Below, piece by piece: positions 52,389 through 61,119 of a stretch of 64,000 nucleotides of DNA; the stretch's first letter is position 1, and every line of letters begins with the position of its first letter. The notes beneath the pieces were generated by a model. The model saw nothing but the letters and a program-made list of their open reading frames with translations. It did no database searches and was not told the DNA's origin. Both the position numbers and the translations under genes were made by a program. This DNA is from Hamadaea flava (GTDB lineage Bacteria; Actinomycetota; Actinomycetes; Mycobacteriales; Micromonosporaceae), in the NCBI RefSeq assembly GCF_024172085.1, contig NZ_JAMZDZ010000001.1:1302001-1366000 (forward strand), read 5' to 3'.

Positions 52389-52813
52389 GAGGGTTCTCCT
52401 GCCTGTCCGCGTACGCGGCCGGGCGGGGGTCTCCGGCAGGGGCGCGACACACGGGTGCATTGATTGTGCGAAATATGTCAGGCTCCCGCACCTTGTCGCC
52501 GCCGGCCGTCCGGTGAACTGCTTTCCGCGCGATCATGAACTAACGGTCGTGATCGACCGGCGTGGCGTGTCCGCCAGGTCCTGATCGACTCCGCAGGTCC
52601 CTGATCAACTTCCCTTCGGAACGAGCGCGGACCCCACCGTTCGATTGATCCACATGTCACATCCGTGTCACGGAATGGCCCAAAGCTGTGGCTACTGCGT
52701 CACCCGGGCAGCCGAAAGATCAGGTCGCCATAGGTGATCACGGCGATAGCGTCAACGGTCTGCGGCCCACCACATGGGAGTGCGGGGCCGCGACTCTCAG
52801 GAGGTATACCCCC
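52389..52813. other. 425-bp non-coding region before the subtilase
   Basis: Divergent promoters for the nuclease and the subtilase must lie here. I see two imperfect direct repeats near 52579 and 52603 (CAGGTCCTGATCGACT / CAGGTCCCTGATCAACT) and the AGGAGG ribosome site at 52799-52804. No coding frame and no recognisable riboswitch. Confidence 0.5.
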
Positions 52814-55807
52814 GTGAATCTCCAGCGCCAGGCGGCCCACCGGCTCGCCGTGGGCGCGCTCGCCGTGGTCACGATGGCCGGTCTGACGGTCATTCTGAAC
52901 GGCAGCGCCACCGCGGCTCCGGGCGGCGCCACCGACACCGCCACGTACATCATCCAGACGGCCGGTCAGCCGATCGCCACGTACGCCGGTGACCGTACCG
53001 GGTTCAAGGCGACCAAGCCCGGCAAGGGCAAGAAGGTCGACGCCCATTCCCCCGAGGCCAAGGCGTACGCCCAGCGCCTGTCGAGCGACCACGACGCCGC
53101 GCTGCGCGCCGCCGGGGTCAGCTCCACCCGCAAGGGTTACGACTACCAGACGGTCTTCAACGGGTTCAGCGCGCAGCTGACCAAGGCTGAGGCCGCCCGG
53201 CTGGCGAAGACCTCCGGTGTGACCGCCGTGTGGGCGGACGAGACCGTGTACGCCGACACCGTCACCACCCCGTCGTTCCTCGGCCTGACCGGCAGCGACG
53301 GCGTATGGCAGCAGCAGTTCGGCGGGACCGGGCACGCGGGCGAGGGCGTCATCGTCGGCATCATCGACTCCGGCGTCTGGCCGGAGAACCCGGCGTTCGC
53401 CCCGCTGGCCGAGCCCCGCCCCGACTCCGCGACGATCGCCGCCAAGTGGCACGGCACCTGCGACGCCGGCGTCACCGGTACACCGGTGACCTGCAACAAC
53501 AAGCTGATCGGCGCGCGGTACTACAAGGCGGCCGGCCAGGGCTCGATCCAGCCGGTGGAGTTCTTCTCCCCGCGCGACTACGACGGCCACGGTACGCACA
53601 CCGCGTCGACGGCGGCCGGCAACACCAACGTGCCCGCCTCGATCAACGGCAGCCCGGTCGGCTCGATCAGCGGCATGGCCCCGGCGGCTCGCATCGCGGT
53701 GTACAAGGCGCTCTGGGAGAACCCGCCCGGCTCCAGCGCCACCGCGGGCGGCAGCTCCGTCGACCTCGTGGCCGCCATCAACCAGGCGGTCGCCGACGGC
53801 GTCGACGTCATCAACTACTCGATCTCCGGCTCGACGACGTCGGTCGTCAACGCGGTCGAGGTCGCGTTCTTCAACGCCACCGCGGCGGGCGTCTTCGTCG
53901 CCACCTCGGCCGGCAACGAGGGTCCGGGCGCGAGCACCGTGGCGCACAACGCGCCCTGGACGGCGACCGTCGCGGCCAGCACGCACCCGCGGGGCAACCA
54001 GAAGACGGCCGTCCTCGGCAACGGCGCCCGATACACGGGTGTCGGCGTCGTCAACGCCGCCGTGCCCAGCTCGCCGCTGGTCGACTCGGCGGCGATCCCG
54101 GCGTCCGGCCGGACCGTCGCGGACGCCACGCTCTGCCTGCCCGGCTCCATCAATGCGGCACAGGCCGCCGGGAAGATCGTCATCTGCACCCGGGGCAACA
54201 ACCCCCGGATCGAGAAGGGCCAGGTCGTCAAGGACGCCGGCGGCGTCGGCATGATCCTCGCCAACACCACGGCCGCGCCTGGCCTGGTCGGCGACTTCCA
54301 CGCCGTCCCGACGGTCCAGGTCGAGGCGCCCGCGGGCGATGCCATCAAGGCGTACGCGGCGACGGCGGGCGCCACGGCGTCGCTGACCGAGACCGACCCG
54401 ACCCCGGTCCAGGCCCCGATCATGGCCGGATTCTCCTCGACCGGACCGGCTCTGGCCGGTAGCGGCGACCTGCTCAAGCCGGACATCACCGCGCCCGGCG
54501 TCGACGTCATCGCCGCGATCTCCCCGGCGAAGGACGGCAACAACTTCAACGCCGAGTCCGGCACCTCGATGTCGAGCCCGCACATCGCCGGCCTCGCCGC
54601 CCTGCTCAAGAGCGCCAACCCCGGCTGGGACCCGATCACCATCAAGTCGGCGCTCATGACGACGGCGTACCAGCTCGACAACAAGGGCAACCCGATCCAG
54701 ACCGCGACCGGCACCGCCGCGACGCCGCTGAACTTCGGTGCCGGGCACGTCCAGCCGGCCTCCGCGTTCAACCCCGGCCTGGTCTACGAATCCGGCCCGG
54801 TGGACTGGCTGGCCTACCTGTGCGCCATCGGCCAGGGCGCCGCCGTCGGCCTCGACTGCTCGGCGCTGCCGGCGATCGACCCCAGCGACCTCAACTACCC
54901 GTCGATCTCGGTCGGCGACCTGGTGGGCTCGCAGACGATCACGCGTACGGTCACGAACATCACCAACCGTGACTCGAAGTACACGCCGACCGTCGTCGCC
55001 CCGGCCGGCGTCACCGTCTCGGTGAGCCCGTCGATCCTCAAGGTCGACGCGGGCCAGAGCGCCACCTACAAGGTGACGCTGACCCGGTCCACGGCCGCCC
55101 TCGGCAGCTGGGCGTTCGGCTCGATCAGCTGGTACGACAAGGCCACCGGTCACCGCGACCACACGGTTCGCAGCCCCATCGCGGTCCGGCCCGTCGCGTA
55201 CGCCGCGCCGACCGAGGTCGTCGGCACGGGTTCCGCGACCATCCCGGTCAAGGTCGGCTACACCGGTACGCTCAACGCCTCCCTGGCCGGCCTTGTCCCC
55301 GCGACGGTCACCACCTACCCGTTGGACATGAGCGGCCCGTCGTTCGTGTCCACCAACCCGGCCGCGTCCTCGCGTACGGCGAAGGTGACGGTCACGGTGC
55401 CCGCCGGCTCCATCGGCCGGTTCGGCACGTACGCCGCGGACTACTCCGACACGACCGACCTCGACGTCTTCGCGTACGCCGCGGGGACGAAGACGCTGGT
55501 CGGGCAGGCGGCGGACGGTGACTCGGAAGAGCTGATCACGCTCGGGCCGGGCACCTACGACGTCTACTACGACCTGTTCGCAGGCGACCCGATCACCAAC
55601 GTGAAGGGTCACGTCTACCTGCTCGGGTCGACCGCGACGGGTAACGCGACCATCAGCCCCGCCAGCGTGGGTGTCACCACGGGCCAGACGGTCACCGTGA
55701 CGGTCGCCGGCAGCGGGCTGACCGCCGGCCTGCGTTACCTGGGCCGCGCCACCCTCACCGACGGAACGTCCACGCTTGCGCGGCCGTTCGTCACCATCAC
55801 CGGCTAA
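52814..55807 (+). CDS. Secreted subtilisin-like serine protease (S8)
   Basis: The 997-residue protein has a signal peptide, an I9 propeptide region (to about 150) and an S8 catalytic domain with the triad Asp in VGIIDSGVWPENPAF, His in DGHGTHTASTAAGN and Ser in SGTSMSSPHIAG. A PA domain is inserted between His and Ser (region of VKDAGGVGMILANTT), and a C-terminal fibronectin-like domain begins at SDLNYPSISV. This is the plant-subtilase-like layout common in actinomycetes. GTG 52814 lies 9 nt after AGGAGG. Followed by a strong terminator; probably a monocistronic exoenzyme. Confidence 0.93.
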   Translation: MNLQRQAAHRLAVGALAVVTMAGLTVILNGSATAAPGGATDTATYIIQTAGQPIATYAGDRTGFKATKPGKGKKVDAHSPEAKAYAQRLSSDHDAALRAAGVSSTRKGYDYQTVFNGFSAQLTKAEAARLAKTSGVTAVWADETVYADTVTTPSFLGLTGSDGVWQQQFGGTGHAGEGVIVGIIDSGVWPENPAFAPLAEPRPDSATIAAKWHGTCDAGVTGTPVTCNNKLIGARYYKAAGQGSIQPVEFFSPRDYDGHGTHTASTAAGNTNVPASINGSPVGSISGMAPAARIAVYKALWENPPGSSATAGGSSVDLVAAINQAVADGVDVINYSISGSTTSVVNAVEVAFFNATAAGVFVATSAGNEGPGASTVAHNAPWTATVAASTHPRGNQKTAVLGNGARYTGVGVVNAAVPSSPLVDSAAIPASGRTVADATLCLPGSINAAQAAGKIVICTRGNNPRIEKGQVVKDAGGVGMILANTTAAPGLVGDFHAVPTVQVEAPAGDAIKAYAATAGATASLTETDPTPVQAPIMAGFSSTGPALAGSGDLLKPDITAPGVDVIAAISPAKDGNNFNAESGTSMSSPHIAGLAALLKSANPGWDPITIKSALMTTAYQLDNKGNPIQTATGTAATPLNFGAGHVQPASAFNPGLVYESGPVDWLAYLCAIGQGAAVGLDCSALPAIDPSDLNYPSISVGDLVGSQTITRTVTNITNRDSKYTPTVVAPAGVTVSVSPSILKVDAGQSATYKVTLTRSTAALGSWAFGSISWYDKATGHRDHTVRSPIAVRPVAYAAPTEVVGTGSATIPVKVGYTGTLNASLAGLVPATVTTYPLDMSGPSFVSTNPAASSRTAKVTVTVPAGSIGRFGTYAADYSDTTDLDVFAYAAGTKTLVGQAADGDSEELITLGPGTYDVYYDLFAGDPITNVKGHVYLLGSTATGNATISPASVGVTTGQTVTVTVAGSGLTAGLRYLGRATLTDGTSTLARPFVTITG

Positions 55808-55822
55808 CTCCTCAACCCCATC

Positions 55823-55859
55823 GGAGCGGCCCGCGAGGTTCATCCTCGCGGGCCGCTCC
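55823..55859. terminator. Strong hairpin terminator after the subtilase
   Basis: GGAGCGGCCCGCGAGG (55823-55838) pairs perfectly with 55844-55859 around TTCAT, followed by TCTTTCC. A 16-bp stem. Confidence 0.9.
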
Positions 55860-55883
55860 TCTTTCCGTTCCGACTGCTGTCAT

Positions 55884-56025
55884 GATCGTCGGCTGCCGCC
55901 ATTCTTGGCGCTCTGACGCTGCTGATCGTCGGCTGCCGCCGATCTTGGATGTCGGCCGGCCCATGATCGTCGGCTGCCGCCGATCATCCCGCTCGAAGCA
56001 ACCTGATTGTCGGCTGCCGACGATC
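55884..56025. repeat. Array of four 21-bp palindromes at 40-41 bp period
   Basis: Copies at 55884, 55924, 55965 and 56005 are variants of GATCGTCGGCTGCCGCCGATC; the last is near-perfectly palindromic (GATTGTCGGCTGCCGACGATC). The 19-20 bp spacers are unrelated apart from a TTGG start after copies 1 and 2. It lies between the subtilase terminator and the 3' end of the reductase gene. Confidence 0.9.
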
Positions 56026-56044
56026 TTGCTCAGCGCTGCGAACG

Positions 56045-56638
56045 TCACTTGCGAACCTCGTACCGCAGGTGAGTCACCCGGTCGCCGGGAACGATGGACA
56101 CTGGACCGTCGAGCAGCACCGGGGCGGTCCCGAGCTGCTCGAAGAACGGCGTACCACTGCCCAGCAGGACCGGGACGAGGTCGACCCAGACCTCGTCGAG
56201 CAGCCCGGCGTCCAGGCATTGGCGCGCGATGGTCCCGCCGTTGACCCCGACCACCTGGTCCCCCGCGATCTCGGCCGCCTTGGCGACCGCGGCCTCGATG
56301 CCTTCGGTGACGAAGACGAAGTTCTCGTCAGCCGGTGCCCAGCCCTCGGGGACGCTGTGGGTGAGGACGACGACCGTCCGGTCCAGCGGATGCCGCCCAC
56401 CCCAACCCTTGACCAGGTCGAACAACCGGCGCCCCACGACGAGCGAACCGGTCTGCGAGATGTAGCCGGTGAGATAGTCGGCGCTCGCCCGGCTCAGCTT
56501 GAATGTCATGTCCGAGGCGGTCGGCACCTCGACGTCCCCGTTGAAGTACCACTCGAAGAGATGGTCGAAGCCGCTCTCTCCCGGACCGGCGATGTAGCCG
56601 TCGAGGGACATGCTCGCGCCGGTGTAGACCTTGCTCAT
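56045..56638 (-). CDS. Dihydrofolate-reductase-like (RibD C-terminal) protein
   Basis: The 197-residue protein matches the DHFR-like RibD_C family: SMSLDGYIAGPGES at the start, GSLVVGRRLFDLVKGW, and VVGVNGGTIARQCLDAGLLD. It probably reduces a pteridine, flavin precursor or related substrate with NADPH; such stand-alone proteins are rarely characterised. ATG 56638. Confidence 0.9.
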   Translation of the reverse strand: MSKVYTGASMSLDGYIAGPGESGFDHLFEWYFNGDVEVPTASDMTFKLSRASADYLTGYISQTGSLVVGRRLFDLVKGWGGRHPLDRTVVVLTHSVPEGWAPADENFVFVTEGIEAAVAKAAEIAGDQVVGVNGGTIARQCLDAGLLDEVWVDLVPVLLGSGTPFFEQLGTAPVLLDGPVSIVPGDRVTHLRYEVRK

Positions 56639-56885
56639 CTCATTGCTCCTTCGGTGTCACGGTGCCTATACCCATGCGTCGGACAGCGCCCGCCGGAAAC
56701 GACACCCGGGCCGGACTTTTTCCCGGCCACGCCTCACCAGGAGGCAGGCACCGTGCACCAGGCGTCAGGGCCACCGGAACCGGGTGGCAGGCCGCCGTCG
56801 CCGAGTCGAGCCGCGAACCGCCGGAATCGGCGACTCCCCGCGTACGCCGCCGGTCCTAGCATCGGCGCATGCAGATGGGCTGGGC

Positions 56886-57791
56886 ATGACCGCGCCCGCC
56901 GGTTCACCCTGGCGATTCAATCCGCCGCCGGGCTGGCCGGTGCCGCCGTCGGGCTGGACGCCGCCCCCGGGCTGGAAGCCGGACCCCTCGTGGCCGCCCG
57001 CGCCCGCCGGCTGGGCGTTCTGGATCCCGATGCAGCGAGCCCCACTGGCCGCGGCACCGCCGGTCCCCCAACCGCCGCTTGCCGCGCCGCAGACCCCGAT
57101 CGTCGCCCCGCAGATCCGCCAGGTCCCGTTTGCCGCGCCCCACAGTCCGCCGGCTCCAAAAGCGGCGCCGCCGATCCGCCAAGCCCCGCCGGCCGTCACC
57201 TACACGCCCACCACCTACACCTCACCGCGCAAATCGGGGCTCAGTACCGCCGTCAAGATCCTCGCCGGGTTCATCTCCCTGGCAGCCGCGGTCGCCTCGG
57301 TCTGGTTCGGCTACCAGGCACTGCCCGAGAAGTACACGGTCGAACAGTGGCGGCAGAAGGCGATGGCCACCTGTGAGCGGGACTTCGCCGACGTCCGGTT
57401 CTCCGTCAACGGCGTACTTCTCAAGGTGGGCGCGTCGATGGCGAGCCTGCCGCCGCCCGGTCAGGTGAACCAGGGCATGACAGAGGCGGCCACGGCACTC
57501 GGCGACCTGGCCAAGGCGCTGCGCCGGTTCAGCGCCGACCTCCGGGAGATCAAGGTCCCGGAGGATCTGCGGCGGACCGATCTGGACGCGTACCTGACGC
57601 TGACCGGGCAGCTGACCGGAGGCATCGAGCAGATGGCCGACCTCCTGGTGCAGTACCAGATCGGCAACGCGACACCGGAGATGATGCAGCAGACCATGAC
57701 CACCATGGACACGATGTCGCAGACCACGATCCCGCAATGGGGCAAGGCCGCGCAGCGCCTCGGTCTGGATACGTGCGTCCCCACCTCTTGA
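56886..57791 (+). CDS. Pro-rich single-helix membrane protein
   Basis: The 301-residue protein has a Pro/Trp-rich cytoplasmic N-terminus with GWTPPPGWKPDPSWPPAP-type repeats (residues 1-115), one membrane helix (ILAGFISLAAAVASVWFGY, about 125-145) and an outer helical domain of about 155 residues with Cys at two positions. The Pro-rich region resembles those of many actinobacterial membrane proteins (DUF2510-like P-P-G-W-Y motifs, though without the exact motif). Function unknown. ATG 56886 chosen; upstream extension is low-complexity. Confidence 0.65.
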   Translation: MTAPAGSPWRFNPPPGWPVPPSGWTPPPGWKPDPSWPPAPAGWAFWIPMQRAPLAAAPPVPQPPLAAPQTPIVAPQIRQVPFAAPHSPPAPKAAPPIRQAPPAVTYTPTTYTSPRKSGLSTAVKILAGFISLAAAVASVWFGYQALPEKYTVEQWRQKAMATCERDFADVRFSVNGVLLKVGASMASLPPPGQVNQGMTEAATALGDLAKALRRFSADLREIKVPEDLRRTDLDAYLTLTGQLTGGIEQMADLLVQYQIGNATPEMMQQTMTTMDTMSQTTIPQWGKAAQRLGLDTCVPTS

Positions 57792-57904
57792 CCACAAGGC
57801 GGCAATAATCTTCAATGTGTCTCTGCCGGATGAAATCTGGCACCGTCCGTCAAGGACGGCATCGCGCAACTCCGCCCGCAACCCCCCGGAACAAGGAGTC
57901 AACG

Positions 57905-58636
57905 ATGCTCAGACACGCCCTCAAGCTCCTCACCACGCTCGCCCTGGCCGCCGGGTTCTCCGTCACGGCCCTCGTGTTCACCGGCGCGCCCGCACACGCG
58001 GACGGCTGCTACACGTGGGGCCGGACGCTGTCGCAGGGAATGTCCGGTGAGGACGTACGACAGCTCCAGATCAGAGTGTCCGGTTACCCCGGCTACGGAG
58101 CGGTCATCTCGCTCGACGGCTCGTTCGGGCCGGCGACCGCCGCAGCCGTCACCCGCTTCCAGCAGGCGTACGGGCTCTCCGCGGACGGCGTCGCCGGACC
58201 GCAGACGTTCTCGCAGATCTACGCCCTGCAGGACGACGACTGCACACCGATCCACTTCACCTACGGCGAGCTGAACAACTGCAACTCGGACTGGTCGGGC
58301 GGCGCCGTCTCAGCGGCTACCGCCAAGTTCAACGCCCGCGTCACCATGTGGAAGCTGGAGGCGCTCCGCAAGGATCTGGGCACTCCGCTGTACATCAGCA
58401 GCGGCTTCCGCAGCTACTCCTGCAACTCGGCGGCCGGCGGCTCGTCCACCAGCCGCCATCTCTACGGCGACGCGGCCGATCTGACCGGCGCGCCGTCGTT
58501 CTGCACCATGGCTCAGCGCGCTCGCTACCACGGGTTCGCCGAGATTCTCGGTCCCGGCTACCCGGACCACAGCGATCACACGCACGTCGCGAACCGCGCC
58601 AGCCAGTTCTGGTCCGCGTCGGTCTGCGGCATCTGA
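57905..58636 (+). CDS. Secreted zinc D-Ala-D-Ala carboxypeptidase-like M15 peptidase with PG-binding domain
   Basis: The 243-residue protein has a signal peptide ending near APAHA, a PG_binding_1 domain (GEDVRQLQIRVSGYPGYG, then FQQAYGLSADGVAGPQTF) and an M15A catalytic domain with zinc ligands in SRHLYGDAADL and HSDHTHV. This order matches the Streptomyces albus G-type muramoyl-pentapeptide carboxypeptidase. It trims peptidoglycan stem peptides. ATG 57905 is preceded by AAGGAG; ends in a strong terminator. Six Cys could form disulfides. Confidence 0.9.
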   Translation: MLRHALKLLTTLALAAGFSVTALVFTGAPAHADGCYTWGRTLSQGMSGEDVRQLQIRVSGYPGYGAVISLDGSFGPATAAAVTRFQQAYGLSADGVAGPQTFSQIYALQDDDCTPIHFTYGELNNCNSDWSGGAVSAATAKFNARVTMWKLEALRKDLGTPLYISSGFRSYSCNSAAGGSSTSRHLYGDAADLTGAPSFCTMAQRARYHGFAEILGPGYPDHSDHTHVANRASQFWSASVCGI

Positions 58637-58651
58637 TCGCTCGGGTCAAGC

Positions 58652-58684
58652 AAAGGAGCGGCGGCGCCAGGCCGCCGCTCCTTT
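58652..58684. terminator. Bidirectional hairpin terminator
   Basis: AAAGGAGCGGCGGC (58652-58665) pairs perfectly with GCCGCCGCTCCTTT (58671-58684) around GCCAG, between the convergent M15 peptidase and acidic protein genes. Confidence 0.88.
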
Positions 58685-58690
58685 CATCAT

Positions 58691-60937
58691 CTAGTACGCC
58701 TGACGCCACGGCCCGCCCGGCTGATGCGGCTGGGGGCTGGCCGGCTCATCGGCCGGCACATCCGACTCGGCGGAATCGTCCGCCTCGGCCGCGGGCGGCT
58801 GAGCGGGCTGCGGCACGACCGGAGCGCCGTAGACGCCGCCGACCGGAACCGGACCGCCGCCGTGCACCGGAGCGGCCTGGCCGCCGCCATAGACCGTCGG
58901 AGTCGGCCGGTACGCCGCCGGAGCAGCACCACTCGGGAAGCTCGGCGGAGTCGGCCGCGCGCCGGGCACCGAAGCGGTCGCGACATACACACCGGTAGCC
59001 TTCTCGCCCGGCGCAGCGGACTCAGCCTGCTCACCGGTCTCAGCCTGCTCCGCGGTGTCGGCGATCTCAGCCTGCTCCGCGGCGTCGGCGGTCTGAGCCG
59101 GCTCAGCGGTGTCGGCGATCTCAGCCGCGACGGCGGCGTCGCCGTCCCCCTCGGCGGCGGTCTCCACCGCCACCTCCGCGGCCGCTGGCGCGGCCGCGGT
59201 GCCGCCAAAATGTGCAGCCTCACCGTCCGTCGAATCCTCGTCGCCAGCCCCGGCGTCTACCGCAACGGGCGTGGCAGCCACTCCCTCAGCCACCTCGCCC
59301 TCGCCGGCTACGTCGCCGACTTCCTCACCGGCTTCCGCAGCAGCACCGGCAGCCTCGTCGGCCTCGGCGACCACCTCGGCCTCGGCGTCCTCAGCGTCGT
59401 CGCCGTCCGCATCCTCCGCCGCCTCAGTGTCCACTGCTTCAACGGACTCGTCGCCTACCGCAGCCTCGTCAGCCTCCGCGAGCACCTCAGCGTCATCGCC
59501 CTCAGCGTCATCGGCGGCCTCGGCGTCATCGGCCGCCTCAGCGTCCACCGCTTCAACGGCCTCATCGCCAGCCTCGGCCTCCTCAGCCACCGCGACCACC
59601 TCGGCCTCGCCGTCCTCGTCGGCCTCGCCATCCTGGTCCGCAGCAACGTCATCGGACTCATCGCCTTCAGCCGCATCGGCCTCCGCGACGACCTCAGCGG
59701 TGTCACCCGACTCCTCGTCGCCGCCCTCAGCGTCGTCAGCGTCCACTGCCTCAACAGCTTCGTCGCCGACCTCAGCCTCGTCAGCCACCGCGACTACCTC
59801 GGCGTCGCCGTCCTCGTCACCCTCGTCGCCCTCAGTGTCACCGGACTCATCACCCTCAGCGGCAACGGCCTCCGCAACGACCTCGGCGGTGTCACCGGAC
59901 TCTTCGTCGTCACCGTCAACGTCGTCACCTTCGGCGTCATCGGCGGCCTCAGTGTCCACTGCCTCAACAGCTTCGTCGCTGACCTCAGCCTCGTCAGCCT
60001 CCGCGACTACCTCGGCGTCGCCGTCCTCGCCGCCTTCGTCGGCCTCAGTGTCACCGGACTCATCACCCTCAGCGGCAACGGCCTCCGCAACGGCCTCGGC
60101 GGTGTCACCGGACTCTTCGTCGCCTTCGGCGTCGTCGACCTCAGCGTCATCCGCCTCCGCGACAACGTCAGCGGCGTCATCGGATTCCTCGCCTTCACCG
60201 GCGTCGGCTTCCGCGACGACCTCGGCCGCGCCGTCCGACTCATCGGCGTCGTCCTCGCTCTCCTCGACGGCGTCCGTAGCTTCCGCGTCCACCGCTTCAA
60301 CGGCGGCGTCGTCGGACTCGTGGGCGTCCTCGTCGGCGTCATCGTCAGCGGCGTCGGCTTCCGCGACCAGTTCGGCGTCCTCGTCTGCTTCGGCGGCCAC
60401 GGCTTCCGCGACGACGGCCTCGGGTGCTCCCTCGAAGTCTTCGTTCGCGTCTTCGTCCGAGGCGACGGCGGTGTCGGCCACCGCATCGGCGGCGAGCTCG
60501 GCCGCGCTGTCGATCGCCGGGTCGGACTCGGACGCGGCGGCCTCCTCCGTGGTGTCGGACTCGTCGTCGGCGGCGTCCACAAGGGATGCGACAACGACGG
60601 AGGCAGCCACGGGGGCGGCGGCGGCTGCGGCGGTCACGGCGGTGGAGTCTTCGGAGGCCGGGGACTCGGCGGCCTCAGTGGATTCGTCCGATTCGGTGTC
60701 CTCGGCGGAATCGCCGGACTCGGCGTCGATTCTGCCCCAGGTCACCTCGATCTCGATGGAGGTCTCCGAGCCTTCGCTCTCGATTTCCAGTTCACAGTGG
60801 ACGTTGTCGGCGACGGACACGGTGCCACCGGCACCGAAGAACACCTTGCCGCCCGAGTCCAGCTGGTCAGCGATAGCCCGCAACCAGGCTGCCAGATCAT
60901 GCCGTGAGATGACGCGCGAGTCCTCGAAGATCTCCAT
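58691..60937 (-). CDS. Amphi-Trp domain protein with a very long acidic repeat region
   Basis: The 748-residue protein starts with an amphi-Trp-like domain (about residues 1-70; EIFEDSRVISRHDLAAWLRA, ending IEIEVTWG). From about 75 to 590 it is almost only Asp, Glu, Ala, Val, Ser and Gly in degenerate repeats such as GDEESGDTAEVVAEA and DEAVEAVD, with no Lys or Arg over long stretches. The last 150 residues are Pro/Gly/Ala-rich (VYGGGQAAPVHGGGP). It must be extremely acidic and largely disordered. No signal peptide is seen. ATG 60937; ATG 60946 also possible. Role unknown; cation or basic-protein binding is conceivable. Confidence 0.7.
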   Translation of the reverse strand: MEIFEDSRVISRHDLAAWLRAIADQLDSGGKVFFGAGGTVSVADNVHCELEIESEGSETSIEIEVTWGRIDAESGDSAEDTESDESTEAAESPASEDSTAVTAAAAAAPVAASVVVASLVDAADDESDTTEEAAASESDPAIDSAAELAADAVADTAVASDEDANEDFEGAPEAVVAEAVAAEADEDAELVAEADAADDDADEDAHESDDAAVEAVDAEATDAVEESEDDADESDGAAEVVAEADAGEGEESDDAADVVAEADDAEVDDAEGDEESGDTAEAVAEAVAAEGDESGDTEADEGGEDGDAEVVAEADEAEVSDEAVEAVDTEAADDAEGDDVDGDDEESGDTAEVVAEAVAAEGDESGDTEGDEGDEDGDAEVVAVADEAEVGDEAVEAVDADDAEGGDEESGDTAEVVAEADAAEGDESDDVAADQDGEADEDGEAEVVAVAEEAEAGDEAVEAVDAEAADDAEAADDAEGDDAEVLAEADEAAVGDESVEAVDTEAAEDADGDDAEDAEAEVVAEADEAAGAAAEAGEEVGDVAGEGEVAEGVAATPVAVDAGAGDEDSTDGEAAHFGGTAAAPAAAEVAVETAAEGDGDAAVAAEIADTAEPAQTADAAEQAEIADTAEQAETGEQAESAAPGEKATGVYVATASVPGARPTPPSFPSGAAPAAYRPTPTVYGGGQAAPVHGGGPVPVGGVYGAPVVPQPAQPPAAEADDSAESDVPADEPASPQPHQPGGPWRQAY

Positions 60938-61030
60938 GGCGAGCATGCTTGCACAACCGTGCACGTACCGCGTCCACCCAGCGGAGGAACCATGACTGAA
61001 CAACACGGGACGGCACGATCATGGGGAAAC

Positions 61031-61097
61031 GGGCGCGATCATGAACTGGGGGCGGCGACACACCGTCGAGAGCCTCCATAAGTTCATGATCGCGCCC
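61031..61097. repeat. Palindromic element, family C (related core to B)
   Basis: GGGCGCGATCATGAACT (61031-61047) and AGTTCATGATCGCGCCC (61081-61097) are perfect 17-bp arms. The core GGCGACACACCGTCGAGAG matches the family B core although the arms differ. Confidence 0.93.
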
Positions 61098-61119
61098 CAA
61101 AGCCCCACAAGCCCAACCG

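Noticed and set aside
52389-52813. Cyclic-di-AMP (ydaO) riboswitch before the subtilase
   Set aside because: Such switches precede many actinobacterial wall hydrolases, but I could not find the conserved motif blocks here or before the M15 and MepA-like genes.
52700-55843. Minus-strand open frame of over 1000 codons
   Set aside because: Antisense to the subtilase; rich in Arg/Gly/Asp as expected for a shadow frame and without any domain.
55884-56025. CRISPR array
   Set aside because: Repeats are short (21 bp), vary between copies, spacers are only 19-20 bp and no cas gene is present.
55812-56219. Minus-strand frame across the palindrome array
   Set aside because: It reads repeated DRRQPTIM-type translations of the repeat and the reverse of a terminator, with no coding character.
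58724-60995. Two long plus-strand frames opposite the acidic protein
   Set aside because: They are Ser/Ala- or Leu/Arg-rich mirror translations of the acidic repeat; the minus frame has a real N-terminal domain and a terminator placed after it.
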